This document shows, in pieces, positions 37,501 to 46,447 of a stretch of DNA of 64,000 nt; position 1 is the first letter of the stretch; every line of letters begins with the position of its first letter. The notes beneath the pieces are model-generated. The model was given only the letters and a program-made list of their open reading frames with translations. It was not told the DNA's origin and searched no databases. The stretch is from NCBI RefSeq assembly GCF_031085295.1, contig NZ_JAVFWO010000004.1, positions 557,740 to 621,739 of the forward strand, read 5' to 3'. The stretch is from Microbacterium psychrotolerans (GTDB taxonomy: Bacteria > Actinomycetota > Actinomycetes > Actinomycetales > Microbacteriaceae). A program made the translations under genes and the position numbers.

Positions 37501-39978
37501 ATGGTCCACCTCCCTGATCGCCTGAAAGCGGCCGCTGCGCAGAGGGCGCGCCGGTCACGGCCCGTCCCAGCAGTGCTGGTCGGCGCTGCAGCCGCGGGGC
37601 TTGTACTCGCCCTCTGCGTTGCCCCCACGACGGCGACGGCGGCAACGACGACGGCGGCAACGGCGACGGCGGCCGCGGGCGACGGCGCCCGTGTGGCCGG
37701 TCTTCCCCCTGAGATCCCCGCCGCCGCGACGGCCGACGAACCTGCGCTTCCGCGCGCGGAGGGCTGGCGCTTCTCGGAGCAGTTTCCCCGCACGTCCGGA
37801 ACCAGCCGCTACGACGTCGGCGCGTTCCTCTGGACGGACTGGCTGTACGACGACATGGGCCGCGGGGACTTCACCTATGCATCGGCGCAGGCGGCCGGCA
37901 ATGGCGCCGACGTGTTCCGTGCCGGGATCGCGGGCGATGCGACGCACACCTACTGGAGGGTCGACTGGAACACGCTCATCGACTCCGACGTTCCGGTAGC
38001 CGCGTGGGCGTTCGACACCGACGCCGACACGGCGACCGGGACCGCCTCGTGGCCCGCCGACGCCGGTGTCGTGTCCCCGGGCATCGAAACAGCCATGATC
38101 GTGTCGTCGCGCGGTGCGTGGCTCGTCGACGCGGTGACGGGAGCCCGCACCGATCTGACGGCGTCGGGTGCGACCGTGACGGTGGACGAGGCCGCTCGAT
38201 CGTTCGTCGTAGCAGTGCCCCGCACGGTGATGCCCGCTGACGACACGTGGACGGTGCGGCTCGCGGCGGGCGTCGCGAACGCGTCGGGCGACGGCTTCGC
38301 GCCCGCTCCGCAGGCGCCCGACGGCTCGCGCGTGTACAACGCGGCCTTCCGGGACCGCGATGACGAGCAGTTCCTCGCGGGTGGGTGGACCGACTCCTCG
38401 ACGCGATGGAACAACGGCGCCCAGTCCGCCGCCCTGAGGGCCGGCGACGTCACCGACTTCGCCGCCGAGCTGGATTGGGGCCGGGTCGCCCAGCAGGCCT
38501 CGACGGCGGAACCCGCTCCCACCGGATACTCGACGCGCTGGTACGTGTCGTCGCTCGACCTCGGGCAGGGACTCGACCCGCAGGCGCGCTTGACCTACGG
38601 TCCGGCGCTGCGAGGACCCTCCTTCTTCGGCCGGGTCCAGCCGTACACGGTGTACGTGCCCACCGGATACGACGCCGGCGACCCCGCGCCGCTCACGCTG
38701 CTGCTGCACGCGGGCGATCGCAACCACAACGGCTTCGGGGGCACGACCCAGGAAGACGTCTACGGGCCCATGTGCGAGGACCGTGGCTCGATCTGCGTGA
38801 CCCCGCTCGGTCGTGGAAACACCACCTGGTACATCAACGAGGGCGAGTTGGATGTCTGGGAGATCTGGGGCGATCTCGCGCGGACGTACACCCTGGACCC
38901 GGATCGCACGGTCATCGGCGGGTGGTCCATGGGCGCGGTGGGCGCGACCCGCATCGCCACCAACCATCCCGACCTGTTCGCGGCGACCGTCATCGTCTCG
39001 GGCGCGGGCTACTACGACACACAGGGCAGACGCGACCAGGCGGGCGACGAGGACCGGATGGAGAACCTCCGCAACCTCGTGACCTTCATGGACTCCGGAT
39101 CCCGTGATGTGGCGCTGAACAACACGCGCCGCTGGGATGCCGCGGCCGACGCCGCCGACGTCCGCTACCGGGCGAACTACTACGAGGACGCTGACCACGG
39201 CCAGCTCGGGCAGTGGCTCGGCTGGAGCGATGCCGCGGAGTACGTGGAGCAGCATCCGGAACGCGTCCACTCCCCCGCACAGGTGTCGTTCCGCTGGGAG
39301 CCGGGGGACGCCCGGCCCGACCTCGGGATCACGGTCGACCGTGCGTACTGGCTGACCGGCCTCGCCGTTCGCGACGCATCCGCCCGATGGAGCCGCGTCG
39401 AGGCGACGTCGCACGCCCTGGCCAGGACCTCGACGGAAGCGGTGCTGACGGATCAGACGCAGGTCATCGACGGCCGCAACGTGCAGGTGCGCGACCAGGC
39501 CTGGGCGCCCACCGGTGAGCAGGAGCCGCGCAACGCCCTCGATCTCTCGACCGAGAACGTGGCGAAGCTGCGCGTGGAGTTGGACCGCGCGGGCCTCGAC
39601 CCGGCGGCACCCGCCGAGCTGAGTGTCACGGCGGACGGTGAGGTGACGATCCAGCTCGCCCGCGACGGCGCGACACGCGTCGCGCACGTCTCCGCCGGCA
39701 CCCATCGCCTGTCACCTCCGGACGCGCCCGCAGACGTGACGGCTGTCGTCGCCGGCCGCGCGGTTCGCGTCACCTGGACGACCGCTGCATCCGATCTGCC
39801 GCTCGACGGCTACATCGTTCGCGACGCGTCGGGCGAGGTCGTATGCGAGACACGTGCGACGACATGCCGGGTCGCGGGCGACCGCGACCACGAGTCTCAG
39901 GAGTACACGGTAACCGCGGTCAGCATCCTGGGGCTGTCCGAGCCGGCCCTGTCGTCCTGGGCCGCCGTGCGCCCCTGA
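37501..39978 (+). CDS. Large secreted esterase with C-terminal Fn3-like domain
   Basis: 825 residues. Signal peptide in the first 48 residues (basic start, hydrophobic core, TATAAT region). N-terminal beta-rich region of about 350 residues, then an alpha/beta hydrolase of the CE1/Esterase-D type (FFGRVQPYTVYVPTGYDA, TLLLHAGDRNHN, GGWSMGAVGATR with Ser476, YYEDADHGQLGQW with the histidine), and a C-terminal fibronectin III-like domain (PPDAPADVTAVVAGRAVRVTWT). Probably cleaves ester-linked phenolics outside the cell and supplies the divergent importer operon. Feruloyl esterase is possible but not shown. Confidence 0.75.
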   Translation: MVHLPDRLKAAAAQRARRSRPVPAVLVGAAAAGLVLALCVAPTTATAATTTAATATAAAGDGARVAGLPPEIPAAATADEPALPRAEGWRFSEQFPRTSGTSRYDVGAFLWTDWLYDDMGRGDFTYASAQAAGNGADVFRAGIAGDATHTYWRVDWNTLIDSDVPVAAWAFDTDADTATGTASWPADAGVVSPGIETAMIVSSRGAWLVDAVTGARTDLTASGATVTVDEAARSFVVAVPRTVMPADDTWTVRLAAGVANASGDGFAPAPQAPDGSRVYNAAFRDRDDEQFLAGGWTDSSTRWNNGAQSAALRAGDVTDFAAELDWGRVAQQASTAEPAPTGYSTRWYVSSLDLGQGLDPQARLTYGPALRGPSFFGRVQPYTVYVPTGYDAGDPAPLTLLLHAGDRNHNGFGGTTQEDVYGPMCEDRGSICVTPLGRGNTTWYINEGELDVWEIWGDLARTYTLDPDRTVIGGWSMGAVGATRIATNHPDLFAATVIVSGAGYYDTQGRRDQAGDEDRMENLRNLVTFMDSGSRDVALNNTRRWDAAADAADVRYRANYYEDADHGQLGQWLGWSDAAEYVEQHPERVHSPAQVSFRWEPGDARPDLGITVDRAYWLTGLAVRDASARWSRVEATSHALARTSTEAVLTDQTQVIDGRNVQVRDQAWAPTGEQEPRNALDLSTENVAKLRVELDRAGLDPAAPAELSVTADGEVTIQLARDGATRVAHVSAGTHRLSPPDAPADVTAVVAGRAVRVTWTTAASDLPLDGYIVRDASGEVVCETRATTCRVAGDRDHESQEYTVTAVSILGLSEPALSSWAAVRP

Positions 39979-39999
39979 CGGTGGGCGCGTGACGCAGGA

Positions 40000-40025
40000 G
40001 GGCGGGCCCGCGGGGGCCCGCCCTT
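40000..40025 (+). terminator. Terminator after the secreted esterase gene
   Basis: GGGCGGGCCC / GGGCCCGCCC, perfect 10-bp stem with a 4-nt loop, followed by TTCT, 22 nt past the stop. Confidence 0.8.
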
Positions 40026-40073
40026 CTGCTGCCGGTCGGCTACAGCGCCTCGTGGTCGCACCTTCGTCGGCGT

Positions 40074-40235
40074 CGGCGTGGCCGTGGTCGTGGTCGTCCT
40101 GGTCGTGGTCGTCCTGGTCGTGGTCGTGGTCGTCCTGGTCGTGGTCGTGGTCGTGGTCGTCGTGGTCATGGTGGTCGTGGTGTGTGTGGTGTGGTGTGGT
40201 CGCGGTCGTCGGAGTGGCCGTGGTCGTCATGGTCG
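40074..40235. repeat. Low-complexity (GTGGTC)n / (GTCCTG)n block
   Basis: About 160 bp made of GTGGTC and GTCCTG hexamers on the plus strand, inside the 385-nt gap between the esterase and DUF222 genes. Read on the minus strand it would encode runs of His-Asp; I do not call that a gene. The rest of the gap (40236-40363) holds nothing recognisable except a weak promoter before the next gene. Confidence 0.75.
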
Positions 40236-40363
40236 TGGTGTGGACGGAGTTTCGGCTCCTCCACAGGCGCCTCTCGCCAGCCTCTACGCCGGGTTATCCA
40301 CAGTGTATTTTTGCCAGGTGATCTGGCAGTTTGAATGTCGGTGGCCCTCGTCAGAATAGCGGT

Positions 40364-41794
40364 ATGACCAACCTCGCCGACGCTCTCACGGAGCTCGGCG
40401 ACGCGCTCGCGAAAGTGGCCGCGCTAGCGCTCGCCGACGGCGGGTTGCGGGGGTCGGATGACGCCGACGTGCTCGCGGCGCTCGCGACGGCGGGGCGGAT
40501 CCGGCGTGTTGCCGACGCAGTGATGGTTGAGGCGGTCGCGGTGATCGTGGACCGCGACCGTGGCGTCGGTCACAATGACCGGGTCACCACGCGGTACGGA
40601 TGCCGCAACATGAGCGAACTCGTGCAGCGCGCGACGCGGGTCTCGGGGCGGACGGCATCCGACATGATCGCCGCAGCGAACGCGGTGCAGCAGCCTGTCG
40701 CATTGTCCACCGGTGAGGTGCTGCCCGCGGAGTTTCCGGGGCTGCGAGTCGCACTGAGTGGCGGACAGGTCGGAATCGAAGGGGTGATCGCGGTAACCGG
40801 CGCGTTCCGCGGCTGCCAGATCGGTCGCGTGGAGATGCTCGCCGCCGACGCTGAGTTGGCCGCGGCCGCATGTGGCGAGGGGGTGGATGCCGCACCGCCG
40901 GCGTCCGCGGATGAACTCCGTGCCCTGGCGCAGGTGTGGGCGGCGTACCTCGACCAGGACGGAGCGGAGCCCGAAGACACCCGTGCGCTCCGCCGACGGG
41001 GCGTCACCGTGGGTCGTCGCGGCGACGACGGCCTCGTCCCCCTCCGCGGACGCCTCCTCCCCGAAGTGGCCGCGCAGCTGCAGCTCGGGTTCGACAGCGT
41101 TCTCAATCCGCGCGTCGACGGCGCACCGGCACCAGGACCGCGCTTCGTCCAGGATCCGGACCGCGATCCATCGGAACCCTTGGCGTCGGCGGCCGATCAG
41201 CGCAGCCACCCCCAGAAGCAGCACGACGCGTTCGCGGTGCTGCTCACCGCCGCCGCTGCGTCCGGCGAACTCCCCAGCCTCGGCAGGGCGGCGCCCACCC
41301 TGGTGGTGTCTGTGCGCCAGGAGGACGTCGCAGCCGGCCGCGGTCGCGCCCACCTCCCAGGCGACGACCAGCCGGTCCCGCTCGCGGTCGCCCGGCACAT
41401 CGCCTGCACGGGCGCCATCCAACGCGTCGTTCTGGGCGAGAACGGGCGGATCGTGTCGATCACGACGCTGGACCGCATCTTCAACCACCACCAACGCAAA
41501 GCGATCACCCTCCGCGACGGAGGCTGCCTCATCCCCGGCTGCTCCGTCCCACCGCAATGGTGCGAGGTCCACCACGTCGAAGAACACGCCCGCGGCGGCC
41601 CGACCCACACCGACAACGGGGTGCTGCTCTGCTGGTTCCACCACCGCACCATCGACACCGGCGGCTGGCAGATCCGCATGATCGACGGCGTGCCATATGT
41701 GAAAGGCCCGTACTGGTGGGACGCGCAGGTGAAGTGGCGACCGGCCACGAAGTCCCCCACCCGAAGACGCGACCTCATCGCCCTGCCCACGTGA
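40364..41794 (+). CDS. DUF222 / HNH endonuclease-domain protein
   Basis: 476 residues: long N-terminal DUF222 region (13E12-repeat family of actinobacteria) and a C-terminal HNH domain (GGCLIPGCSVPPQWCEVHHVEEHARGGPTHTDNGVLLCWFHHRTID) with zinc-binding cysteines and the catalytic HH. These proteins occur in many copies per genome, some linked to mobile DNA; function is unsettled. ATG 40364 follows a possible -10 (AGAATA) by 7 nt, so leaderless initiation is likely. Confidence 0.88.
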   Translation: MTNLADALTELGDALAKVAALALADGGLRGSDDADVLAALATAGRIRRVADAVMVEAVAVIVDRDRGVGHNDRVTTRYGCRNMSELVQRATRVSGRTASDMIAAANAVQQPVALSTGEVLPAEFPGLRVALSGGQVGIEGVIAVTGAFRGCQIGRVEMLAADAELAAAACGEGVDAAPPASADELRALAQVWAAYLDQDGAEPEDTRALRRRGVTVGRRGDDGLVPLRGRLLPEVAAQLQLGFDSVLNPRVDGAPAPGPRFVQDPDRDPSEPLASAADQRSHPQKQHDAFAVLLTAAAASGELPSLGRAAPTLVVSVRQEDVAAGRGRAHLPGDDQPVPLAVARHIACTGAIQRVVLGENGRIVSITTLDRIFNHHQRKAITLRDGGCLIPGCSVPPQWCEVHHVEEHARGGPTHTDNGVLLCWFHHRTIDTGGWQIRMIDGVPYVKGPYWWDAQVKWRPATKSPTRRRDLIALPT

Positions 41795-41880
41795 ACCTGG
41801 CACGCCGGATCGAGCGTCCAGCGCGCGTGGGCGGATCCGCAAACGCGCAACAGATCCCGCCGCGAACCTCGAAACCGTGA

Positions 41881-42267
41881 CACACGCCTCCAAGCAAAGA
41901 GATCACCGAGGCCGCGAAGCGGCTTATCTTGCTCTCCGACACACGTGGCGCCGACCCGGCCGAGATGACGCAGGCCCACGTCGACGACTACCTCGCAGAC
42001 GGCCCCTGCACCCGAAAACACATCCGCAACTACGTGCGCTGGCTCATCCACGACCGGGCCAGCTCAGCCCGCCGCATCAATGCGTCGCGTCGTGATGCGA
42101 AGTCGGTCCCCATCCTGACTCAGACTCAGCGGATCCCGCTCGTCCGCAACCGTCTGGAGTGGGAACGCGTCGGCCTGTCGGTGCGCGTGGCCGGACTCAT
42201 CCTGCTTCTGTGGGCCGGGCAGGTGGAGGACTGCGGGGTCCATTTCGCGGTGAACATTCATCGCTGA
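41881..42267 (+). pseudogene. Fragment of a site-specific integrase-like gene
   Basis: About 128 codons without a proper start: EAAKRLILLSDTRG, EMTQAHVDDYLADGP, then CTRKHIRNYVRWLIHDR and a VGLSVRVAGLILLLWA stretch, the pattern of actinobacterial integrase/recombinase-like proteins ahead of their catalytic part. The catalytic R-H-R-Y region is missing and a foreign tail follows. A remnant of a mobile element. Confidence 0.55.
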
Positions 42268-42316
42268 CTCCGGTGTGTATACCGATAGGAGATCCGCCGA
42301 TGACGGTTGGTGTGCC

Positions 42317-42613
42317 TCATTCGACATCTCCGCCCTCCGCCAACCGGTCTCGGAGCACTCCTCGCGCGCGCGAGAGCCGAGCGCGGACGGCAGTGGCCGA
42401 CTTACCGATGATCGTGGCGACCTGCTCCTGCGTGAAACCGTCCCAGTAGACGAGTCGGACGATCTCCTGATCGATGTCTGGAAGGCATCGAATAAGCGAG
42501 CGGACATGCTCCGCACGCTCTGCGTCATCGCCACCTTTCACAGCCCGCACGGTCAGATCGATGGCGAGAGTCGCCGCAAACCGTCCTCGAGCGGTCGTTC
42601 TGCGCGGGCGCAT
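42317..42613 (-). pseudogene. Truncated ECF sigma factor (region 4 only)
   Basis: 98 residues. The C-terminal half is sigma-70 region 4 (LPDIDQEIVRLVYWDGFTQEQVATIIGKSATAVRARLSRARGVLRDRL). Region 2, needed for core and -10 binding, is absent, so it cannot be a working sigma factor. It ends 3 nt from the start of nothing larger upstream; the membrane-protein gene ends at 42617 just before it. Could still act as a DNA-binding fragment. Confidence 0.6.
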
Positions 42614-42616
42614 CCG

Positions 42617-43108
42617 CTATTCAGCCGGGGCGAAGGTGCGCGCCGGTTTGTCGGCGGTCATGAAAGCGGTTGCGTCGGAGCCGGAACCGATGATTGTGCG
42701 GTTCGGTGGGATCCACGCACTGAGGATGAGCACGAGTGCGGTGCCAGTCAGCAGCCCGTCGACCAGACCCGCGGGAAGCATGAAGACCATTAGCAGGAGG
42801 GTGGCGGTGCAGTTGATGAGGGTTAGCACCAGAGCCCAGAGGCGATTGCGCAGGACGCCGATCGCGCCAATGATACGCAGTGCTGCGAAGATGCCGCTCA
42901 TCGCCATCATCATGTAGAGATTCTCATTCAGGTACGCAAGCGCGAAGATGTCGATGCGGTCTGAGATCGTCGCTTGCGGCACTCGGAGGACCAGCAACAC
43001 AACCACTCCGACGAAGACCGTCGCCTCCATCAATACCCCCTGCGCCAGCAGGAGGGCGCCCCCGATCCGCAGACGGCGTGCGCGGGATCGGTGCGTCGCT
43101 TCGGTCAC
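42617..43108 (-). CDS. Four-helix membrane protein of unknown function
   Basis: 163 residues from GTG 43108, four to five hydrophobic segments (GGALLLAQGVLMEATVFVGVVVLLVL, MMMAMSGIFAALRIIGAIGVL, LWALVLTLINCTATLLLMVFML, GLLTGTALVLILSAWI). I do not recognise the family. It sits 3 nt from the truncated sigma factor gene on the same strand, so it may have been its anti-sigma or target gene, but this is a guess. Confidence 0.6.
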   Translation of the reverse strand: MTEATHRSRARRLRIGGALLLAQGVLMEATVFVGVVVLLVLRVPQATISDRIDIFALAYLNENLYMMMAMSGIFAALRIIGAIGVLRNRLWALVLTLINCTATLLLMVFMLPAGLVDGLLTGTALVLILSAWIPPNRTIIGSGSDATAFMTADKPARTFAPAE

Positions 43109-43287
43109 CTCTCGAGCATAGTGACGCCGTGGCTGCCCGGGATTGGACCGACGGCGGCCGCGGCCTTCGGCCCGGTCGGGGTCAAGCGACACAGTGTGAG
43201 CCCAGACTGCCGCTCCGCACAGCGGCCCGCTTGGCCGTCGCTCAACGCGCTCGTTTCGGGCGACGAGGAATGCCGGTCGGCCCCAAC

Positions 43288-43836
43288 TCACCAGGGCGTG
43301 CCGCGTAGGTCGATGTCGCCAACTGGCCAGTCGACCCTCCGAGTGGGGAAGATCAGGAGCGGACCGTCAGACGACACCACCGTTGCCTGCGGATCCTGCA
43401 TCGACGTATGGCGCTCGATGGCGCGGATTCGCAGCCAGCCTGCGCGCTCATAGAACGGGACGACTTCCTCTCGGCAGCCGAGGTAACCGAATTCGATGCG
43501 CGCGTTCTTGCGCATCTCCTGTTGCGCGCACAGCATGAGACGCCGACCAAGCCCTCTGCCCCGAGCGACCTCGTCTACCAAGACGCCCCCTGTGCCGGCT
43601 ACGGTGACTTCCGCTTCGCCGACGCTGATCGTCCGGACCTGAAACCCAACGTGGGCAACCAACTCAGAGTCCACGAAGGCGAGGGTGTGCACACTGGCGG
43701 GCGAGTAGCCGTAGGGCCGATCCGGATCCCACGCGCCGTACTCCGCGAGGTACTCGCTGTCGAACAACCTCTGCAGAGCGGCACGCTGTGAGCCGGTCAG
43801 TGCGCGATGGGTGACGACGTGAAACTCCTCGGGCAT
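43288..43836 (-). CDS. GNAT-family acetyltransferase
   Basis: 182 residues, GNAT fold with acetyl-CoA binding motif VDEVARGRGLGRRLML and GYLGCREEVVPFYERAGW. The ending PVGDIDLRGTPW resembles NodA and AAC(2')-like acyltransferases. Substrate unknown; aminoglycoside 2'-acetylation is possible but not supported by more than general likeness. Confidence 0.75.
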   Translation of the reverse strand: MPEEFHVVTHRALTGSQRAALQRLFDSEYLAEYGAWDPDRPYGYSPASVHTLAFVDSELVAHVGFQVRTISVGEAEVTVAGTGGVLVDEVARGRGLGRRLMLCAQQEMRKNARIEFGYLGCREEVVPFYERAGWLRIRAIERHTSMQDPQATVVSSDGPLLIFPTRRVDWPVGDIDLRGTPW

Positions 43837-43839
43837 CCG

Positions 43840-44352
43840 GCAAGCCTAAGCGTGCGTCGACTGCCGAGATGACGCGGAAGAGGGTCGCCCATCGTGCGCT
43901 ACTGGAGCCGGGCGGTATTGCCAGCTTCTCGATCTCATCGGCGAGTTCGCTGGTGAGTCGGCGCGCATCGAGATCCAGGGTCGCGCCGCGACGCAGCAGG
44001 GGCTCGACGTCCCGCACATATCGGCGTACCTCGGCCTGATCGCGTTCTGACTTTCCGTAGGGATCGTTCGTACGCACCGAGGGGCGGTGTAGCAGGACGT
44101 CGACCGGTGCGCTGAGGAGAATCAAGGCACGGAAGCGGTCGTAGAAGCGCCCCTGATTCTCTACCCTCCCCGAGACGATGATGGGGGAGGCGGCGGAGCG
44201 CAGGGCAGTCATTCGTGGTTCGTCCACGCGCCGTCTGCGCGCACCCATTGGCCGTAGTCCGTGTCGACCGTTCGATGGCCGCGACGCGAGAGTTCACTCA
44301 GGACCGATGACTTTCCGACGCCGGACATTCCAGTGATCAGGATGTGATCCAC
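43840..44352 (-). pseudogene. Frameshifted P-loop kinase-like gene
   Basis: Frame 1 from GTG 44352 starts with a Walker A (ILITGMSGVGKSSVLSELSRRGHRTVDTDYG) and stops at 44209. The protein continues in another frame: MTALRSAASPIIVSGRVENQGRFYDRF, LILLSAPVDVLLHR, TNDPYGKSERDQAEVRRYVRDVEPLLRRGAT. Relatives have these parts in one frame (AAA/shikimate-kinase-like proteins). A 1-nt shift in CACGAATGACT would rejoin them. The proper stop also seems lost, as the second frame runs into the GNAT gene. Confidence 0.7.
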
Positions 44353-44608
44353 AACTCGGGAGCATGGTTCTCGGCCGTGCGGAGGACGGCAGCCCATAGA
44401 GCCGGCCGACGACGCTACGACTCCCCTGCGACTCCAGAGCGCCCACGTGAACGTATAGCCCGCGCGTGGATTTCGCCCGCGTAGGCAGACCTAGCGGGCG
44501 GATTCCAGCGCGAGATTCCTCCTCGGTGCCGCATCATCCGCGCCGAGCCCACCGAGTGGCCACACCCTCGGTCCTTGGCCGACCCCGGTCCCTGAGCGTG
44601 CCCACCGG
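44353..44608. other. Intergenic stretch with no gene
   Basis: 256 bp between the kinase remnant and the aldehyde dehydrogenase stop. It holds only a degenerate REP-like piece (CCGGTCCCTGAGCGTGCCC, about 44568-44586). It marks the right edge of the decayed island. Confidence 0.5.
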
Positions 44609-46105
44609 TCAGTGAGCCATCGACGCGAGCGCCTCCGGGTCGAGCGTGGCGATCGAGCGGGTGTCCTGGAAGGCGCGGACGCCCTCGATCCCCTGCTCGC
44701 GGCCGAAGCCCGACTGCTTCATGCCGCCGAACGGCGCCCGCAGGTCGAGACGCGTCGCGCCGTGGTCGTTCACCCACACGTAGCCGCACTCGAGTTGCGA
44801 GCCGACGCGCTGCGCTGCCTCCGGCGAACCCGTCCATACGGATCCGCAGAGCCCGCCCCACGTGTCGTTGGCGAGGCGCACCGCCTCGTCCTCGTCGTCG
44901 AACGGGATCACCGGAATGACGGGGCCGAACTGCTCCTGGGTGACCACGCGCAGGTCGAGCTCCGGGTCGACGACGATCGCCGGGCGGACCCAGTTGCCTC
45001 CGGCCAGGTCGCCGCCGGGCAGCTCTCCGTACTCGCGCACGTCGGCTCCGGCATCCTTCGCCTCCTGGATGATCTCGTCGACGAAGGCTTTCTGCGCCGG
45101 CTGATGCAGGGGACCCATCGTGGTGCCCTCGTCGAGGCCGTGGCCGAGCTTGGCCTTCTCGAGCCGCGCGGCGAGTCCCGAGACCAGCTCGTCGAGGCGC
45201 GAACGGTGCACGAAGACGCGCTTGGCGTTCATGCAGATCTGTCCGGTGGTGTCGTAGATCGCGGCGTAGAGGCGGTCGAGGTGCGCGTCGTCGAGGATCG
45301 CGTCATCGAGGAAGACCGCCGCGTCGTTGCCGCCCAGCTCGAGCGTTACGCGGGTCAGCGTCTTGGAAGCCATCTCCATGATCCGCTTGCCCCCGTTCAC
45401 GCTGCCGGTGAAGCAGACCTTGGCGACGTCGGGGTTCTGGATGAGGTCGGCCATGTCGTGGTCGCGTCCCGTGACGACGTTCAGCACGCCCGGCGGCAGC
45501 TTCTCGGCGACCCGCTGCACGACCCGCGTGGTCGCCAGCGGCGCCGAGGGCGGCGGCTTCACGATCGCGGTGTTGCCGGCCAGCAGCGCGTGCGGCAGCG
45601 CGGCGCCGAGGATCGCGATGGGCCAGTTGAACGGCACGATCACGGTCACGACACCGAGCGGCTGATACCTCACTTCGGTCGAGACCGGGATCGCCCCGGG
45701 AATCGGCGGCAGGGTCTTGGAGGCGTCGACCTCGTCGGCCAGCATCAGGGCGAGGTTCCAGCGGATCTCGAACACGAGGGCGTCGATCCACGCCTCCATC
45801 CGGATCTTGCCGTTCTCCTGCGACAGGATCGCGGCGTCCTCGTCGCGATCGTCCGCGATCCCGGCGATCGCCTCCGCCATCTTCGCGGCACGCTCCTGCG
45901 CCGTGAGCGCCGCCCACGCCGGGAAGGCCGCCTTCGCCGCGGCCACGGCATCCTTCACATCGGAGACGGATGCCGCCGCAGCCTCGCCGACGACCGCCCC
46001 GGGCCTGCCGGGGTCGGGGATCGTGAGCACGTCGTCGGTGAACCGCTCCTCACCGCCGATGTACAGTCCCGTCCGAACCGATGTCCCCATCGCGGTCTCG
46101 CCCAT
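44609..46105 (-). CDS. Aldehyde dehydrogenase (vanillin/benzaldehyde type candidate)
   Basis: 498 residues, NAD(P)-dependent ALDH: PFNWPIAILGAALPHALLAGNTAIVKPP, FTGSVNGGKRI, the general-base glutamate in TLELGGND and the catalytic cysteine in GQICMNAKRVFVH. By context it oxidises an aromatic aldehyde (vanillin, syringaldehyde) to the acid. ATG 46105 is used; ATG 46090 is an alternative, and the open frame further upstream is translation of tandem repeats. Divergent from the GntR gene with a shared operator. Confidence 0.85.
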   Translation of the reverse strand: MGETAMGTSVRTGLYIGGEERFTDDVLTIPDPGRPGAVVGEAAAASVSDVKDAVAAAKAAFPAWAALTAQERAAKMAEAIAGIADDRDEDAAILSQENGKIRMEAWIDALVFEIRWNLALMLADEVDASKTLPPIPGAIPVSTEVRYQPLGVVTVIVPFNWPIAILGAALPHALLAGNTAIVKPPPSAPLATTRVVQRVAEKLPPGVLNVVTGRDHDMADLIQNPDVAKVCFTGSVNGGKRIMEMASKTLTRVTLELGGNDAAVFLDDAILDDAHLDRLYAAIYDTTGQICMNAKRVFVHRSRLDELVSGLAARLEKAKLGHGLDEGTTMGPLHQPAQKAFVDEIIQEAKDAGADVREYGELPGGDLAGGNWVRPAIVVDPELDLRVVTQEQFGPVIPVIPFDDEDEAVRLANDTWGGLCGSVWTGSPEAAQRVGSQLECGYVWVNDHGATRLDLRAPFGGMKQSGFGREQGIEGVRAFQDTRSIATLDPEALASMAH

Positions 46106-46130
46106 GGAACGCCACCTCTCTGTGTTGTCC

Positions 46131-46251
46131 GGCTCCGGCTCTCGCCGGGGCATGTGTTGTCCGGCTCCGGCTCTCGCCGGGGCCTGTGCTTCCTTGCTCC
46201 GGCTCTCGCCGGGGCGGTGCGCCTTCTTCTCGCTCCGGCTCTCGCCGAAGC
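46131..46251. repeat. Four tandem hairpin units in the aldehyde dehydrogenase leader
   Basis: Four copies of GCTCCGGCTCTCGCCGGGGC (last ends CGAAGC), at about 46131, 46163, 46195 and 46231 (periods 32, 32, 36). Each can fold: CCGGC-TCTC-GCCGG with wobble extension. They lie between the aldehyde dehydrogenase ATG and the operator at 46341, so they are probably transcribed as its 5' leader. Confidence 0.75.
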
Positions 46252-46340
46252 ACGTTGTTGTTCGGGTTGTCGGCGGGTCGGCGCGGGGTGCGCCGTCGAC
46301 ACCTGCTCCCAGCGTGCCTCCCGCATGCGCGTGAATCAAG

Positions 46341-46352
46341 ATTGTCGACGAT
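46341..46352. promoter_or_regulatory. GntR (VanR-type) operator
   Basis: ATTGTCGACGAT, a palindrome with one mismatch, in the divergent promoter of the aldehyde dehydrogenase and GntR genes. FCD-type GntR regulators such as VanR use ATTGT-N2-ACAAT sites. Equivalent sites are at 52191 and 60071. Confidence 0.7.
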
Positions 46353-46447
46353 TTTCGCGCAGATTTCGTATGGAATGCTTCCCGATGGGACCATCGTCGA
46401 GAGATAGTGTCAGTGCACGGACGAGGGCGCCGAAAGGGATGGGCGAG

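Noticed and set aside
37555..39705. 716-codon minus-strand frame opposite the secreted esterase
   Set aside because: Composition of a shadow frame, no recognisable domain, and the plus-strand protein has signal peptide and catalytic motifs.
39712..40230. Minus-strand frame encoding a His/Asp-rich protein
   Set aside because: Arises from the hexamer repeat tract and runs antisense into the esterase gene; no ribosome site seen.
43288..43836. Aminoglycoside 2'-N-acetyltransferase resistance gene
   Set aside because: Only general GNAT and C-terminal likeness; no specific evidence for drug acetylation.
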